NCBI RefSeq assembly: GCF_014904695.1
Contig: NZ_JACXXN010000012.1
Span: forward strand, 124,001 to 188,000
Source: Nostoc sp. MG11
Lineage (GTDB): Bacteria > Cyanobacteriota > Cyanobacteriia > Cyanobacteriales > Nostocaceae
Direction of reading: 5' to 3'
DNA length: 64,000 bases
The translations under genes were made by a program, and so were the position numbers. Under the pieces are notes generated by a model, which saw nothing but the letters and a program-made list of their open reading frames with translations, ran no database searches and was not told the origin of the DNA. Shown one piece after another: positions 38,594 through 47,635 of this stretch (positions are counted from its first letter, which is position 1; the number at the start of each line of letters is the position of its first letter).

Positions 38594-38839
38594 GTAGTGA
38601 TGTATTAAGCTTATGCTGCGTCGAAAGCGTGGAATTGAGTTGTTCAAAAATGCTGACTTACTGAAGTTTTAGAGTAGCGGAAGCTGCCGCACCCTGCGGG
38701 TTCTTGTTACTGACTTGTCGCTGAGTGCTGAGAACAAAGAAGGTAAAACAATGTCTTCACTTTTAACTCTTCATTCTGTACTCATGATTTAGCACGGGCT
38801 AAACGCCCCGCTACCGCTAACATAACTCAGCACTGTGGT

Positions 38840-39538
38840 TTAAACTGCCGTCAGTCCGTAAGCTGACATCCGCATGATGTCACGAGTGGTGAAGCCGATA
38901 TTACTCAATGCTTCACCGTACTGAATCATGAAGTCTTCTACCAAAGCATCTTTAGCCATTGCTAAAGTATGAGCATCGTCTGCAACTTGGTTCAGCATTT
39001 TCCAGACGATAGGCAGGTTTTGGCGATTTGCTTCTTCTAGTTCAGTTTTAGATTCTGTATAGTGTTCTTTCAACCAAACTTCTCCAAAGTTGAGATGACT
39101 GTATTCATCTTTTACTACCCCTTCTGTAATTTTACGTGCAAAGTCGTCTGCAACTGGGATGTAGATGTTATACGCTGCTATGGCGAAACATTCAATAATT
39201 AAAGACTGAATTAATAGGCAAGTAACAACTTTACCTGCTGCTGCCGCTGTTTGGAAATTTTGATGTAGTCCGGCAAAAAATTCTTTGGCAAATTGCAAAT
39301 CTGGTGTTACTTGCAAGTTGCGCCCACAAGCTTCAAATCCTTTTTTGTGGCGACTTTCCATCTTAGATAGACGAATCAGTTCATTTTGATGTTCCGGCAG
39401 CAGTTGGCCCAGTCTAATGTAATTTTCATGGGCTTCTTGTTCCCCTTCAATTACGATCGCATTAATGCGGCTGTAGGCATCTTTATAGATTTCGCTGTGA
39501 AAATCAATCTCTTCAAACTGGTCTGCAAGCTGCTGCAT
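38840..39538 (-). CDS. ado: Aldehyde deformylating oxygenase ADO
   Basis: 232 residues. This ferritin-like diiron enzyme turns fatty aldehydes into alkanes and formate. The ligand helices [33 protein letters not shown] and [12 protein letters not shown] hold the Glu/His set. The start is ATG 39538 ([12 protein letters not shown]), with AGGAG upstream; ten extra residues from a farther start are rejected. Gap to aar is 246 bases with dispersed repeats. Confidence 0.96.
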   Translation of the reverse strand: MQQLADQFEEIDFHSEIYKDAYSRINAIVIEGEQEAHENYIRLGQLLPEHQNELIRLSKMESRHKKGFEACGRNLQVTPDLQFAKEFFAGLHQNFQTAAAAGKVVTCLLIQSLIIECFAIAAYNIYIPVADDFARKITEGVVKDEYSHLNFGEVWLKEHYTESKTELEEANRQNLPIVWKMLNQVADDAHTLAMAKDALVEDFMIQYGEALSNIGFTTRDIMRMSAYGLTAV

Positions 39539-39717
39539 GGTATGTTTACTCCTGTAAAACTGAATCATTTAATACCAGAGTTGAATTTACTCTATAAATT
39601 TAGGGTAACAAGCACTATGGTTTAATTTTACTTAACAAGTAACTATGTTTATAGATTAGCTTTTGCTGGGGGCAATGCTCTAGTACTAAAGAAACAAATG
39701 CTTTGTAGAACAACGTC

Positions 39718-40545
39718 ATGTCCAAACCAAACTGGAATCTGAAATCTGGCGATTTTTTGAGCTTAGGAGTCCTGTTGTTAGGAGCATTTATTGTCCTACT
39801 ACCGCTGTTTGTGGTCTTTCTCACTTCATTTGCACCTCCGGGAGCAGCTTTAGAAGTTTTACCCAAAAATAGTTGGTCATTAGCTAATTACCGCGATGCA
39901 TGGCAGCGAGGTAAATTTTTGCTGGCGTTTGCTAATTCTACCTTGGTAGCGATCGCTGTGACGGCGTTTCAGATTGTCACTTCAGCATTAGCAGGTTACG
40001 CCCTAGCACGGCTGAAATTTCGCGGACGCCAAGCACTACTACTGATTGTTTTGGCAACTTTGGTGATTCCGTTTCAGTTATTGGTGATTCCCATCTTTTT
40101 GGTGTTGAAGTGGGGACACCTAATCAATACTTACGGAGCGCTAATTTTACCAACTGCTGTCAATGGCTTTGGTATTTTTTTGTTACGCCAATATTTCCAA
40201 ACAATTCCTGTGGAGTTAGAGGAAGCCGCAGCTATAGACGGAGCAAATCGACTGCAAATTTTGTGGCGGGTAATGTTACCTTTAGCTCGTCCAGCTTTGG
40301 TAACGCTATTTCTGTTCACCTTTATCGGCGAATGGAATGATTTGTTTAAGCCTTTGGTATTTACGACACGCCCAGAATTAAGAACTGTGCAGCTAGCTTT
40401 AGCTGAGTTTCAGGAGCAATTTACAAATAATTGGCCTTTGATGATGGCAGCTGTGACTATAGCGACTGTCCCAGTGATGGTATTATTTCTTATCGGTCAG
40501 CGTCAGTTTATTCGAGGTATTGCCGCGACGGGAATTAAGAATTAG
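39718..40545 (+). CDS. Sugar ABC transporter permease (MalG-type)
   Basis: 275 residues with six predicted membrane helices and the permease EAA loop (EEAAAIDGANRLQILWRVMLPLA split by a few residues) that contacts the ATPase. The N-terminus LLGAFIVLLPLFVVFLTSF is a first helix. It is the carbohydrate-uptake (CUT1) class. No binding protein, partner permease or ATPase lies nearby, so partners must be elsewhere. Confidence 0.85.
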   Translation: MSKPNWNLKSGDFLSLGVLLLGAFIVLLPLFVVFLTSFAPPGAALEVLPKNSWSLANYRDAWQRGKFLLAFANSTLVAIAVTAFQIVTSALAGYALARLKFRGRQALLLIVLATLVIPFQLLVIPIFLVLKWGHLINTYGALILPTAVNGFGIFLLRQYFQTIPVELEEAAAIDGANRLQILWRVMLPLARPALVTLFLFTFIGEWNDLFKPLVFTTRPELRTVQLALAEFQEQFTNNWPLMMAAVTIATVPVMVLFLIGQRQFIRGIAATGIKN

Positions 40546-40564
40546 TCATTATCACTTACAGTCG

Positions 40565-41287
40565 ATGGAACACTCTAGACTTAGTGAGATAGATGAGTAT
40601 TGGGCTAATCGCCTTGGCTGTAACATTTATGACTTACAGCGCATTGGCACGACAGTTCACGTTAGAGAAGATCGGAAAAATGCCAATTACATTCTGTTGT
40701 TTAGAACAGAATGTGCTTCGATTGTCAAAGTTTATCCTCAACACCTGAGTACAGTGATTCGCGCACTTGAGGGAATATCTCAGACAGCTTATGTCACAGC
40801 CGAACAACTTCAATTTCTTTTCAAGAGGATGTCCACTAAAATAGAAACGCCTGAGTACGTTTACTATTTATCTCCTGAAAGATTCAAAAGAGTGAAAAAA
40901 AAAGCTGATGTACGTCAGCTTACTGCCTCAGACAGCGCCAATTTGAAAAGTTTGCAAAACAGTTGTACAAACAAAGAAATAGAATTGGGAGAGGTAGAGA
41001 TTCACCATCCTGCCATATTTTGATGTTTTGTAGATGATAAGTTAGTTGCATCTGCAAGCTTAATTTTTTACGAAGAAAAGATTGCAGATGTTGGTGTGTT
41101 GACACATCCAGATTTTAGAGGTTGTGGTTTTGGTAAAACTGTAGTGACAGCCTTATGTGAATGGGGATTACAGCAAAATCGTATTTTACAGTATTGGACG
41201 ATGCAGAGCAATGTTAACTCGATAAAACTAGCATTGTCACTTGGATTCATTAAGTATGGGACTGAAGAAGTATTGCGTTTGGTTTAG
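40565..41287 (+). pseudogene. GNAT acetyltransferase broken by one in-frame TGA
   Basis: Codons from ATG 40565 to TAG 41285-41287 are in one frame, interrupted only by TGA at 41021-41023. Before the stop is an N-terminal region (LGCNIYDLQRIGTTVHVRED) and EVEIHHPAIF; after it comes CFVDDKLVASASLIFYE, then the acetyl-CoA motif HPDFRGCGFGKTVVTALCEW and SNVNSIKLALSLGF. The flanking sequence is otherwise intact, so inactivation is recent, or the stop is a sequencing error. The expected residue at the stop is Gly or similar. Confidence 0.85.
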
Positions 41288-41311
41288 GACGGGTATGGCT
41301 GCCAATGACTA

Positions 41312-43186
41312 TTACCTACATTGCCAAATCTTAATTGCACCATCATTACTACTACTAATAATGCTCCTGCCATCTGGGCTAATGACAACAGCATGAATTA
41401 AATCTAAATGTCCGGTGAAGGTATCAATCAGTTGTCCATTGCCCATATCCCACAATTTGATGGTTTTATCTCGACTACCGCTAAGGAGGAAATTACCTTG
41501 AGGGTGAATAGCAACAGTCGTTACCCAGTCAGAATGGCCAGTTAAGCTACGAATCATTGTGCCACTGTCTATGTGCCATAGATGAATTGTATTGTCCCGA
41601 CTGCCACTTACTAAAGTTCGACTATCTGGGCTAATGGCGACACTATAAACCCAGTCTAAATGTCCGGTGAAAGTGCGAAGTAGTTTGCCGTTAAGTAAGT
41701 TCCAAATTTTAATTGTGTTGTCCCAACTACCGCTGGCGAGTGTCTGACCATCGGGGCTAATGGCAAGAGTGCAAACTGAGTTAGAATGCCCAGTAATATT
41801 GCGAATTAGTTGACTGGTGGGTAGATTCCAAACTTTGATTGTGTTATCACGACTGCCACTAACTAAAGTTTGACCGTCTGGACTGATGGCGATCGCATTG
41901 ACTCGATCAGAATGTGCTTTTAATTTGCGAAGTTGCTTACCACTACTCCAATCCCAAAGTTTAATAAATTTGTCTAAACTACCGCTGATTATTGTTTGAC
42001 CATCTCGGCTAAAGGCGACAGCAGTAAACCAGGTGAGATCGCCTTTAAAAAATCCTGATGGGGAAGTTAAAGTACTCTTGAGGCTACCACTATTGAGATG
42101 CCACAGCTTAATAGTATTATCGTCACTGCCACTTGCAATAGTCTGACCATCTGAACTAATGGCGATGGAACGTACTGAAGCTGCATGACCTGTGAGAGTG
42201 TGAACACATTGCCAACCTTGGGAACTTGGGGTTTTAGGTGATGTTACAGGCTTGCTAATAATCGTTGACGGAATCTCGGCAGATGCAGTAGTGCCATTTA
42301 AATCTTTTAGCACTTGATTGGCTGATTGATAGCGATCGCCTACTCGGTCTTTAACTAATTTCTCTAAAATTGCTATTAACTGGTTACTGATAGTTATACC
42401 AGCATTTAGTAGATGTTCTTGCCATAACCAGCGCGACTCCCAGGCATTGTAGAGATTAGAAGGGTGCGTTCCCGTCATTAGATGTATGCAAGTTACACCC
42501 AAGGCGTAGAGGTCACTAGCTGGATATGCTTCGCCAAAGCGGAGTTGTTCATCTGGAGCGTATCCTGGTGTACCTGCCATTGTACCTCTTGACCCACTGA
42601 TTATAGTGCCGCTTGCCTGTTTGGAAATGCCAAAATCAATCAGGACTAGAGCGCGATCGCTCTGACGACGCATAATATTTTCAGGCTTGATATCTCGGTG
42701 AATCACCCCATGTTCGTGAATAAACTTCACCACTGGCAATAAATCTGCCAAAAGCTGCCAAATCAAGCTTTCAGGAAAGACTCCATACTGTTCTAATTCT
42801 TTTAATAAATTTTGCCCATCGACAAACTCTTGCACTAGATACAGTTGTTTGTCTTGTTCAAAATAGGCCAGCATGTTGGGAATGCAATCGTTTTTCCCTA
42901 ATTCATATAGTCGAATTGCTTCTTGATTAAACAGTTCAATTGCCTTGTTTAGTGCCTGCGAATTTCCCTGGATTTCTAGCGACGGAGAAAATTGTTTAAT
43001 GACGCACGCTTCGTTTAATCGGTCTTGATCAACTGCGCGGTATGTTTTACCAAATCCACCTTCACCCAACTGACTAATAGCCTGATATCTTTGTTTCAGC
43101 AGCAGCTTTGACCCGCAATTCAGACAAAAATTTCCATGAGCGGGATTTTGGGGTTTTTGGCAATTGGGATTGAGGCAGTAGCTCAT
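41312..43186 (-). CDS. Ser/Thr protein kinase with seven WD40 repeats
   Basis: 624 residues: the zinc ribbon CLNPNCQKP to CLNCGSKLLL, a Hanks-type kinase domain (LGEGGFGKTYRAVD, VIHRDIKPENIMRR, LIDFGISK, GTPGYAPDEQ), a linker, then seven WD40 repeats from about residue 325 (GHAASVRSIAISSDGQ to SNDGAIKIWQ), enough for one propeller. The propeller likely docks substrates. The ribbon-kinase layout is shared with the kinase at 18310, so they are paralogs with exchanged C-terminal modules. Confidence 0.93.
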   Translation of the reverse strand: MSYCLNPNCQKPQNPAHGNFCLNCGSKLLLKQRYQAISQLGEGGFGKTYRAVDQDRLNEACVIKQFSPSLEIQGNSQALNKAIELFNQEAIRLYELGKNDCIPNMLAYFEQDKQLYLVQEFVDGQNLLKELEQYGVFPESLIWQLLADLLPVVKFIHEHGVIHRDIKPENIMRRQSDRALVLIDFGISKQASGTIISGSRGTMAGTPGYAPDEQLRFGEAYPASDLYALGVTCIHLMTGTHPSNLYNAWESRWLWQEHLLNAGITISNQLIAILEKLVKDRVGDRYQSANQVLKDLNGTTASAEIPSTIISKPVTSPKTPSSQGWQCVHTLTGHAASVRSIAISSDGQTIASGSDDNTIKLWHLNSGSLKSTLTSPSGFFKGDLTWFTAVAFSRDGQTIISGSLDKFIKLWDWSSGKQLRKLKAHSDRVNAIAISPDGQTLVSGSRDNTIKVWNLPTSQLIRNITGHSNSVCTLAISPDGQTLASGSWDNTIKIWNLLNGKLLRTFTGHLDWVYSVAISPDSRTLVSGSRDNTIHLWHIDSGTMIRSLTGHSDWVTTVAIHPQGNFLLSGSRDKTIKLWDMGNGQLIDTFTGHLDLIHAVVISPDGRSIISSSNDGAIKIWQCR

Positions 43187-43284
43187 ACTTTGGCAGGTAA
43201 TTGGGCAACGGAGTACTGTGAAGCCTCTATCAAACCGCTAAACTTTAGCAATAATTTGATAATACCCTATTGAGCATACATTTT

Positions 43285-43779
43285 TTATACCTCACTAGAG
43301 GCTAAAAACCCAATTATTATTAATAACCATAAAATCGCACCGAACATAATCCACGCAATTTCTCTGCCTGTAAAAGATTCATTTGTTGGTAAATTTGGCT
43401 GTTGCTGTGTCCAGTAATAATTGAACGCTTTGACAACTGTTAATAATGGCAGAAAAGTAAATAGTGAGATTAGCCATAAAGGATCTGGCAATCTTGTTAA
43501 TACAACAAATATCCAATAAACAAGTGTTACTTGAAAAGGTGAAGGCTTACTTCTATATCCTTGTTCTTCAGCTAGAGCAATAGATTTTTGACATAAACTG
43601 TATAAATAAAAAGGTAAAAAACAAGATCGTAACCAAGGACTGATGTTTAAGTTATCGCGTTCTTTGATAAATTTCCATTGCTTATGCGCCCACGCAAGTT
43701 GATAAATTCCCCAAGTAAAAATATATAAAGTACAAAACTTCCAAATTGGAATTACGTTAGAAAATTTAGCTTGATTCAT
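43285..43779 (-). CDS. DUF4234-like membrane protein
   Basis: 164 residues with four or so hydrophobic segments. The first, IPIWKFCTLYIFTWGIYQLAW, followed by charged WAHKQWKFIKERDN, is like DUF4234 proteins. The C-terminal helix is AWIMFGAILWLLIIIGFL. It has no known role. It lies 99 bases upstream of the WD40 kinase on the same strand. Confidence 0.6.
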   Translation of the reverse strand: MNQAKFSNVIPIWKFCTLYIFTWGIYQLAWAHKQWKFIKERDNLNISPWLRSCFLPFYLYSLCQKSIALAEEQGYRSKPSPFQVTLVYWIFVVLTRLPDPLWLISLFTFLPLLTVVKAFNYYWTQQQPNLPTNESFTGREIAWIMFGAILWLLIIIGFLASSEV

Positions 43780-44002
43780 AGTTTTTTATATACTATGATG
43801 ATTATGTTTGAAATAATTTAAAGTAACAATTCAAAAATTAAAACTACCCTTATTTACACAATACTGGAATTTAGGTTATTTTGAGAAGCAGCTTAGAGGA
43901 TTATGGCGTAAAAGTTAATGTGATGCTTCAAAAGCAAAAGCTCAGATTCCCGACTTCTCTGAGAAGTCGGAAATCTTGTTGTTCAAATGACTCTTACTTT
44001 AT

Positions 44003-45034
44003 TTAATTCGTTTCCTGGATTTGCAAACGTACAGTGTGTTCAGTAGCGCCACTAAGTTGCAATTCCATGATTTCACCGCCTAGGGGTTCTAAGCAAGTGA
44101 GGAGCGATCGCAAGTTTGGCGTACTTGCACCTGTATCTACATACAACCTATCTGCTAAGCTACCGATGCGTTTCCAAGTCATGTATAACTTGGCAATCGT
44201 TTGTTCTATCTGGGATGCTTGATTTACCAAGTCAGCGGCTATGCTCAAACAACCAACTCTTTGAGCTTCTTCCAAAGCAGTTTCGATATCAACATCTTCC
44301 TGCATCAACGCCTGGACTTGAGCCGCTCCTTTGAGATATTTTGCTAAGTTACGCGCTTCTGTAGTTACTTGTTTGAGGGTATCCACATCCGGGTTGGCAG
44401 CAATTTCCTTCTGGATAAATTTTTGATGTGATTCTGGCAGTTTTTCCATTTCCTTCACCAGTGGGGCGATGTAGCGCGGGGGAAGGGTGTTATCTGCTGC
44501 TTTTGCTCTAACGGGTTCAGGTAGTAAATCTGAGGACATGGCTGTCCATTCGTCAGTGAGTTGACGTACTTCACGCCTAGTGATGCGATCGCCTTTTTGT
44601 GCGGCTTCACTCACCATTTGTTGCACTTCTGGGACTGCTTTGGAGGTTTCGACAAATGCGCGTTTGCTAAAGTTATTCACAGATCCGGGGTCAAGTTTAC
44701 CGTCTTCGATGAGAGTATCGGCACTATTAGCTAACTGTATCCAAGCATAAGCCTGACTTTTACTGATTTCTCGTTCTTTTAGCCATCGCAGAAAACCAGT
44801 ACCTCGCCCATCACCACCCTTTTTTTCTCTGTCGCGGATAGCCCGTAAAATTCGTCCTCGCCAGATTTCAGTTTGCAAATCAAAGCGATCGCATACTTGC
44901 CAAGCTACATCAAGTTGCTGTTGAAAATCTGACTCTAGAATCTGTTCATCTTCTGGATCAGGTAGTTCAAAGGTAAGATCTGCTGGCTGTTGCAAAGCAG
45001 CAGCAAGGTCGTTGATAGAGTCGGTATCTTGCAC
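44003..45034 (-). CDS. Unknown protein with DUF3102-like helix-turn-helix region
   Basis: 343 residues, GTG start, soluble and acidic at the N-terminus. GFLRWLKEREISKSQAYAW resembles the helix-turn-helix of DUF3102/ParB-like plasmid and phage proteins. The remainder is helical with Gln/Glu-rich segments and ends TVRLQIQETN. No partition or plasmid genes are nearby. I do not recognise the full-length family; a DNA-binding role is a guess. Confidence 0.6.
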   Translation of the reverse strand: MQDTDSINDLAAALQQPADLTFELPDPEDEQILESDFQQQLDVAWQVCDRFDLQTEIWRGRILRAIRDREKKGGDGRGTGFLRWLKEREISKSQAYAWIQLANSADTLIEDGKLDPGSVNNFSKRAFVETSKAVPEVQQMVSEAAQKGDRITRREVRQLTDEWTAMSSDLLPEPVRAKAADNTLPPRYIAPLVKEMEKLPESHQKFIQKEIAANPDVDTLKQVTTEARNLAKYLKGAAQVQALMQEDVDIETALEEAQRVGCLSIAADLVNQASQIEQTIAKLYMTWKRIGSLADRLYVDTGASTPNLRSLLTCLEPLGGEIMELQLSGATEHTVRLQIQETN

Positions 45035-45148
45035 GATTGATAGCTAACTAGTGTATGCGATCGGCTTATTATGCCACAATCTGTATGCTTCGGTGGAAAG
45101 ATGAACTGAAATTTTTGCTAGTTTTTTTGTACTGATTGCTGCTACTGC

Positions 45149-46330
45149 CTAACTATTTTTCTCACTAAACGGCAACTCTGTATTAATCGCCTCAATCTCC
45201 TGTTGTTCGAGTTGATTCACTTCACGAATGTAAGGGCGTAAAATTTGCTCTAAACGACTATTGTAAAAGCGATGCAGACTGTAATTGGGCATAGCGGGGA
45301 AACCGCGCCGTTTTTTGTGGCGTCCACCCGCGCCAGGGTCAAAAAGTTGAATGTTGTTCGCGATCGCCCACTCAATCGGTGCATAATAACAAGCATCAAA
45401 ATGCAAACAATCTATTTCTTGAAAACTCCCCCAATAGCGTCCATATAGTTTGTCATCTTTAAATAAACAAAACGACATTCCTAGAGGATGGTGACTATCT
45501 TGCTCGCTGTATGCGGCGAAAAACAAGACTCTATGCCGATAATCCGCGTGTAGCTGCTCAAAAAATCGCTTTGTGAGGTATTTGCTACCCCACCAGCCAA
45601 ACTTATCACAGGTATCAGCATAAAACTGGTACATCAAAGGAAACAAAGACTTAGGAATGTCATCACCAGTTAGCGGTTGCAATCGTAAACCAGCCTTTTC
45701 TACAGCTTTGCGTTCCCGCTTGATATTACGGCGCTGATTCGCGTTAAAAACTGCTAAGTAGTCATCAAAAGTTTTAAACCCAGCATTTTCCCAAACGTAG
45801 CTGTGGTGCAACCAAGTTGTAAAGCCTTGCCGTTCCAGCACAGGCCGCCATTCGGGATCAACGTAGAGAAAATGACACCCCGAAATTCGATTTTTGACAC
45901 AGAAAGAGTCAATCTCATGCACTATAATCGCTGTGATTTCATCCTCATCTTCTCCTGGAGCAATTAAAAACCGATAGCCTTCAGCGGGAGTAAATGGCGT
46001 CATCCCCAGCAATTTTGGGTAATACTGGACTCCAATGCGATCAGCTAATTCTGCCCACTGGTGATCGAATACAAACTCGCCAGAACTATGTCCTTTCAGA
46101 TATAGAGGCGCAGCAGCAATCAGCGTTCTGTCTCGCCACAGTGTTAAGTGATTTGGCAACCAACCAGTTTTAGCCGTAGCACTCTGGGAAGTTTCGAGAT
46201 TTTTCAGCCACTCCCATTCTAAAAACGGCGTTTTAAGTGGCAGTGCCAAAGTATTCCAGGCTTCTTGGGGTACTTCGGCGATTTTGTTAGTCCAAATGAC
46301 AGAATAGCGAGGTTTGAGTTGTTCCACCAT
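45149..46330 (-). CDS. FemAB-like (DUF482) GNAT acyltransferase
   Basis: 393 residues. The family signatures are EWEWLKNLETS, HHSYVWEN, FNANQRRNIKRERKAVEKAG, FYADTCDKFGWWGSKYLT and GRYWGSFQEIDCLHFDACYY. This is the peptidogalycan/DUF482 FemAB-like family with two GNAT folds; close to the end is FDPGAGGRHKKRRGF. Exact acyl donor and acceptor are unknown. It is followed in transcription by nothing close; upstream is the MITE. Confidence 0.85.
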   Translation of the reverse strand: MVEQLKPRYSVIWTNKIAEVPQEAWNTLALPLKTPFLEWEWLKNLETSQSATAKTGWLPNHLTLWRDRTLIAAAPLYLKGHSSGEFVFDHQWAELADRIGVQYYPKLLGMTPFTPAEGYRFLIAPGEDEDEITAIIVHEIDSFCVKNRISGCHFLYVDPEWRPVLERQGFTTWLHHSYVWENAGFKTFDDYLAVFNANQRRNIKRERKAVEKAGLRLQPLTGDDIPKSLFPLMYQFYADTCDKFGWWGSKYLTKRFFEQLHADYRHRVLFFAAYSEQDSHHPLGMSFCLFKDDKLYGRYWGSFQEIDCLHFDACYYAPIEWAIANNIQLFDPGAGGRHKKRRGFPAMPNYSLHRFYNSRLEQILRPYIREVNQLEQQEIEAINTELPFSEKNS

Positions 46331-46394
46331 CGTGTGGCTTTTGAGGGGGATTAGGGATTAGGGATTGGGGACTAGAAGGAGAAAATAAGTAATT

Positions 46395-46555
46395 TGGCGT
46401 TGCTGAGTAGAAATATGAATTTGTATCACGCAGAGGCGCAGCGAAAAGTATGAGCGCCGGCTCCCGGCGATCATAACTTTTCAAGACAGAGCCGCAGAGA
46501 GTAAGAGTTGAGAAGAGTTGATTTTTAAACTTCATATTCAAATTCAGCAACGCCA
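46395..46555. mobile_element. MITE-like element with 12-bp inverted repeats
   Basis: 161 bases bounded by TGGCGTTGCTGA and TCAGCAACGCCA, exact inverted repeats. The flanks GTAATT at 46389-46394 and 46556-46561 are an exact direct duplication. It contains no ORF and carries subterminal inverted pieces (ATATGAATTT and ATTCATATT-like). This is the structure of a non-autonomous transposed element. It lies in the 318-base gap between the FemAB-like and RibD-type genes, beside GGATTAG STRRs at 46348-46376. Confidence 0.8.
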
Positions 46556-46648
46556 GTAATTTTGTACTTGCAATTGTTTTAAGGCTTGAATCATAATTTA
46601 TTACTTCTGTTCACAAGCCACTCCCACCATAGCCTTATTTAGCGTAAT

Positions 46649-47341
46649 CTAATCTGCTGGTTGTTGCAGGCGATAGTGCAAAAACACTTCTTGATCAACG
46701 GTATTAACTTCTAGAAGTTGCAACTTAGGAGCTAAATCGGCTACAAATCCTCTACCTTCTACGGGGGTAGGCGCAGTAGTACCACCTAAAATCAGCGGAC
46801 ACACAGTTAACCATAATTCATCAATTAAATTTAACTCCAGCAGAGAAGCGACTAATTCACCTCCACCTAAGACCACTAAGCGTGTTATGTCTAGAGTTGC
46901 CAGGTGTTGCAAAGCAGCAAGGGTGTCAAATTTCCCCGCTGGTGTTTCAAAAACCAAAATCTGCTCGAATTCTGAGCGCCCTTTCCAGGAAATTGCTCCT
47001 GTTGTTGTTGTGAGCAACCAGCGTTTAACTGGCTGCTTAAAGAACTTAATCCCCGGATTGAGGTTTGCAGAGTGTGTAATCACTATATGAACTGGCTGAG
47101 GAGGTTTGCTCTCTCGTGTTCGGTGTTCCAACAGGGTTGGATGTGATACGGTAAGTGTTGTACCGTAAGCGCGGAGAGTACCAGCCCCAAACAGAACAGC
47201 ATCAGAAGCAGCGATTTGTTTTTCTAGGTGTGCTTTATCAGCCCTTGAACCAAATCGAGCAGGCGATCGCCTGATATCTGCTATCTTGCCATCTGCACTC
47301 ATTGCTAAAACAACTGTAGTATGAGGACGATGTTGCACCAT
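46649..47341 (-). CDS. RibD C-terminal-domain reductase
   Basis: 230 residues, a stand-alone RibD_C reductase: VVLAMSADGKIADIRRSP, DAVLFGAGTLRAYGTTL, and LVVLGGGELVASLLELNLIDEL. In riboflavin synthesis this fold reduces 5-amino-6-ribosylamino-pyrimidinedione phosphate using NADPH. The deaminase half is absent, as in many cyanobacteria where it is a separate gene. Riboflavin or pterin reduction is inferred. Confidence 0.85.
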   Translation of the reverse strand: MVQHRPHTTVVLAMSADGKIADIRRSPARFGSRADKAHLEKQIAASDAVLFGAGTLRAYGTTLTVSHPTLLEHRTRESKPPQPVHIVITHSANLNPGIKFFKQPVKRWLLTTTTGAISWKGRSEFEQILVFETPAGKFDTLAALQHLATLDITRLVVLGGGELVASLLELNLIDELWLTVCPLILGGTTAPTPVEGRGFVADLAPKLQLLEVNTVDQEVFLHYRLQQPAD

Positions 47342-47635
47342 TAGGTTGGTTTGATAGTTGTAATCTTTTGTTTGCTAGTGTGTTGATTCTTAAAAAAATC
47401 CATGCTTGCAAGTCATTGTTTACCAATTTCATCACTGTATCTATATGCAATGTAAGTCGGTTTTACATCTACCATCTATGAGTTTTGGTATACCATGTTT
47501 CTTTTTGCACCATCACAATTTGTTATTTTTAAACATTGAAAATAAAGTTCTGATAATTTAATGAAATGTCTCATTTAGCTGGTCTAATTGCATATCGTTG
47601 CTGTTGTGGTTTGCAGATGCGAAGTGAGACACTCA

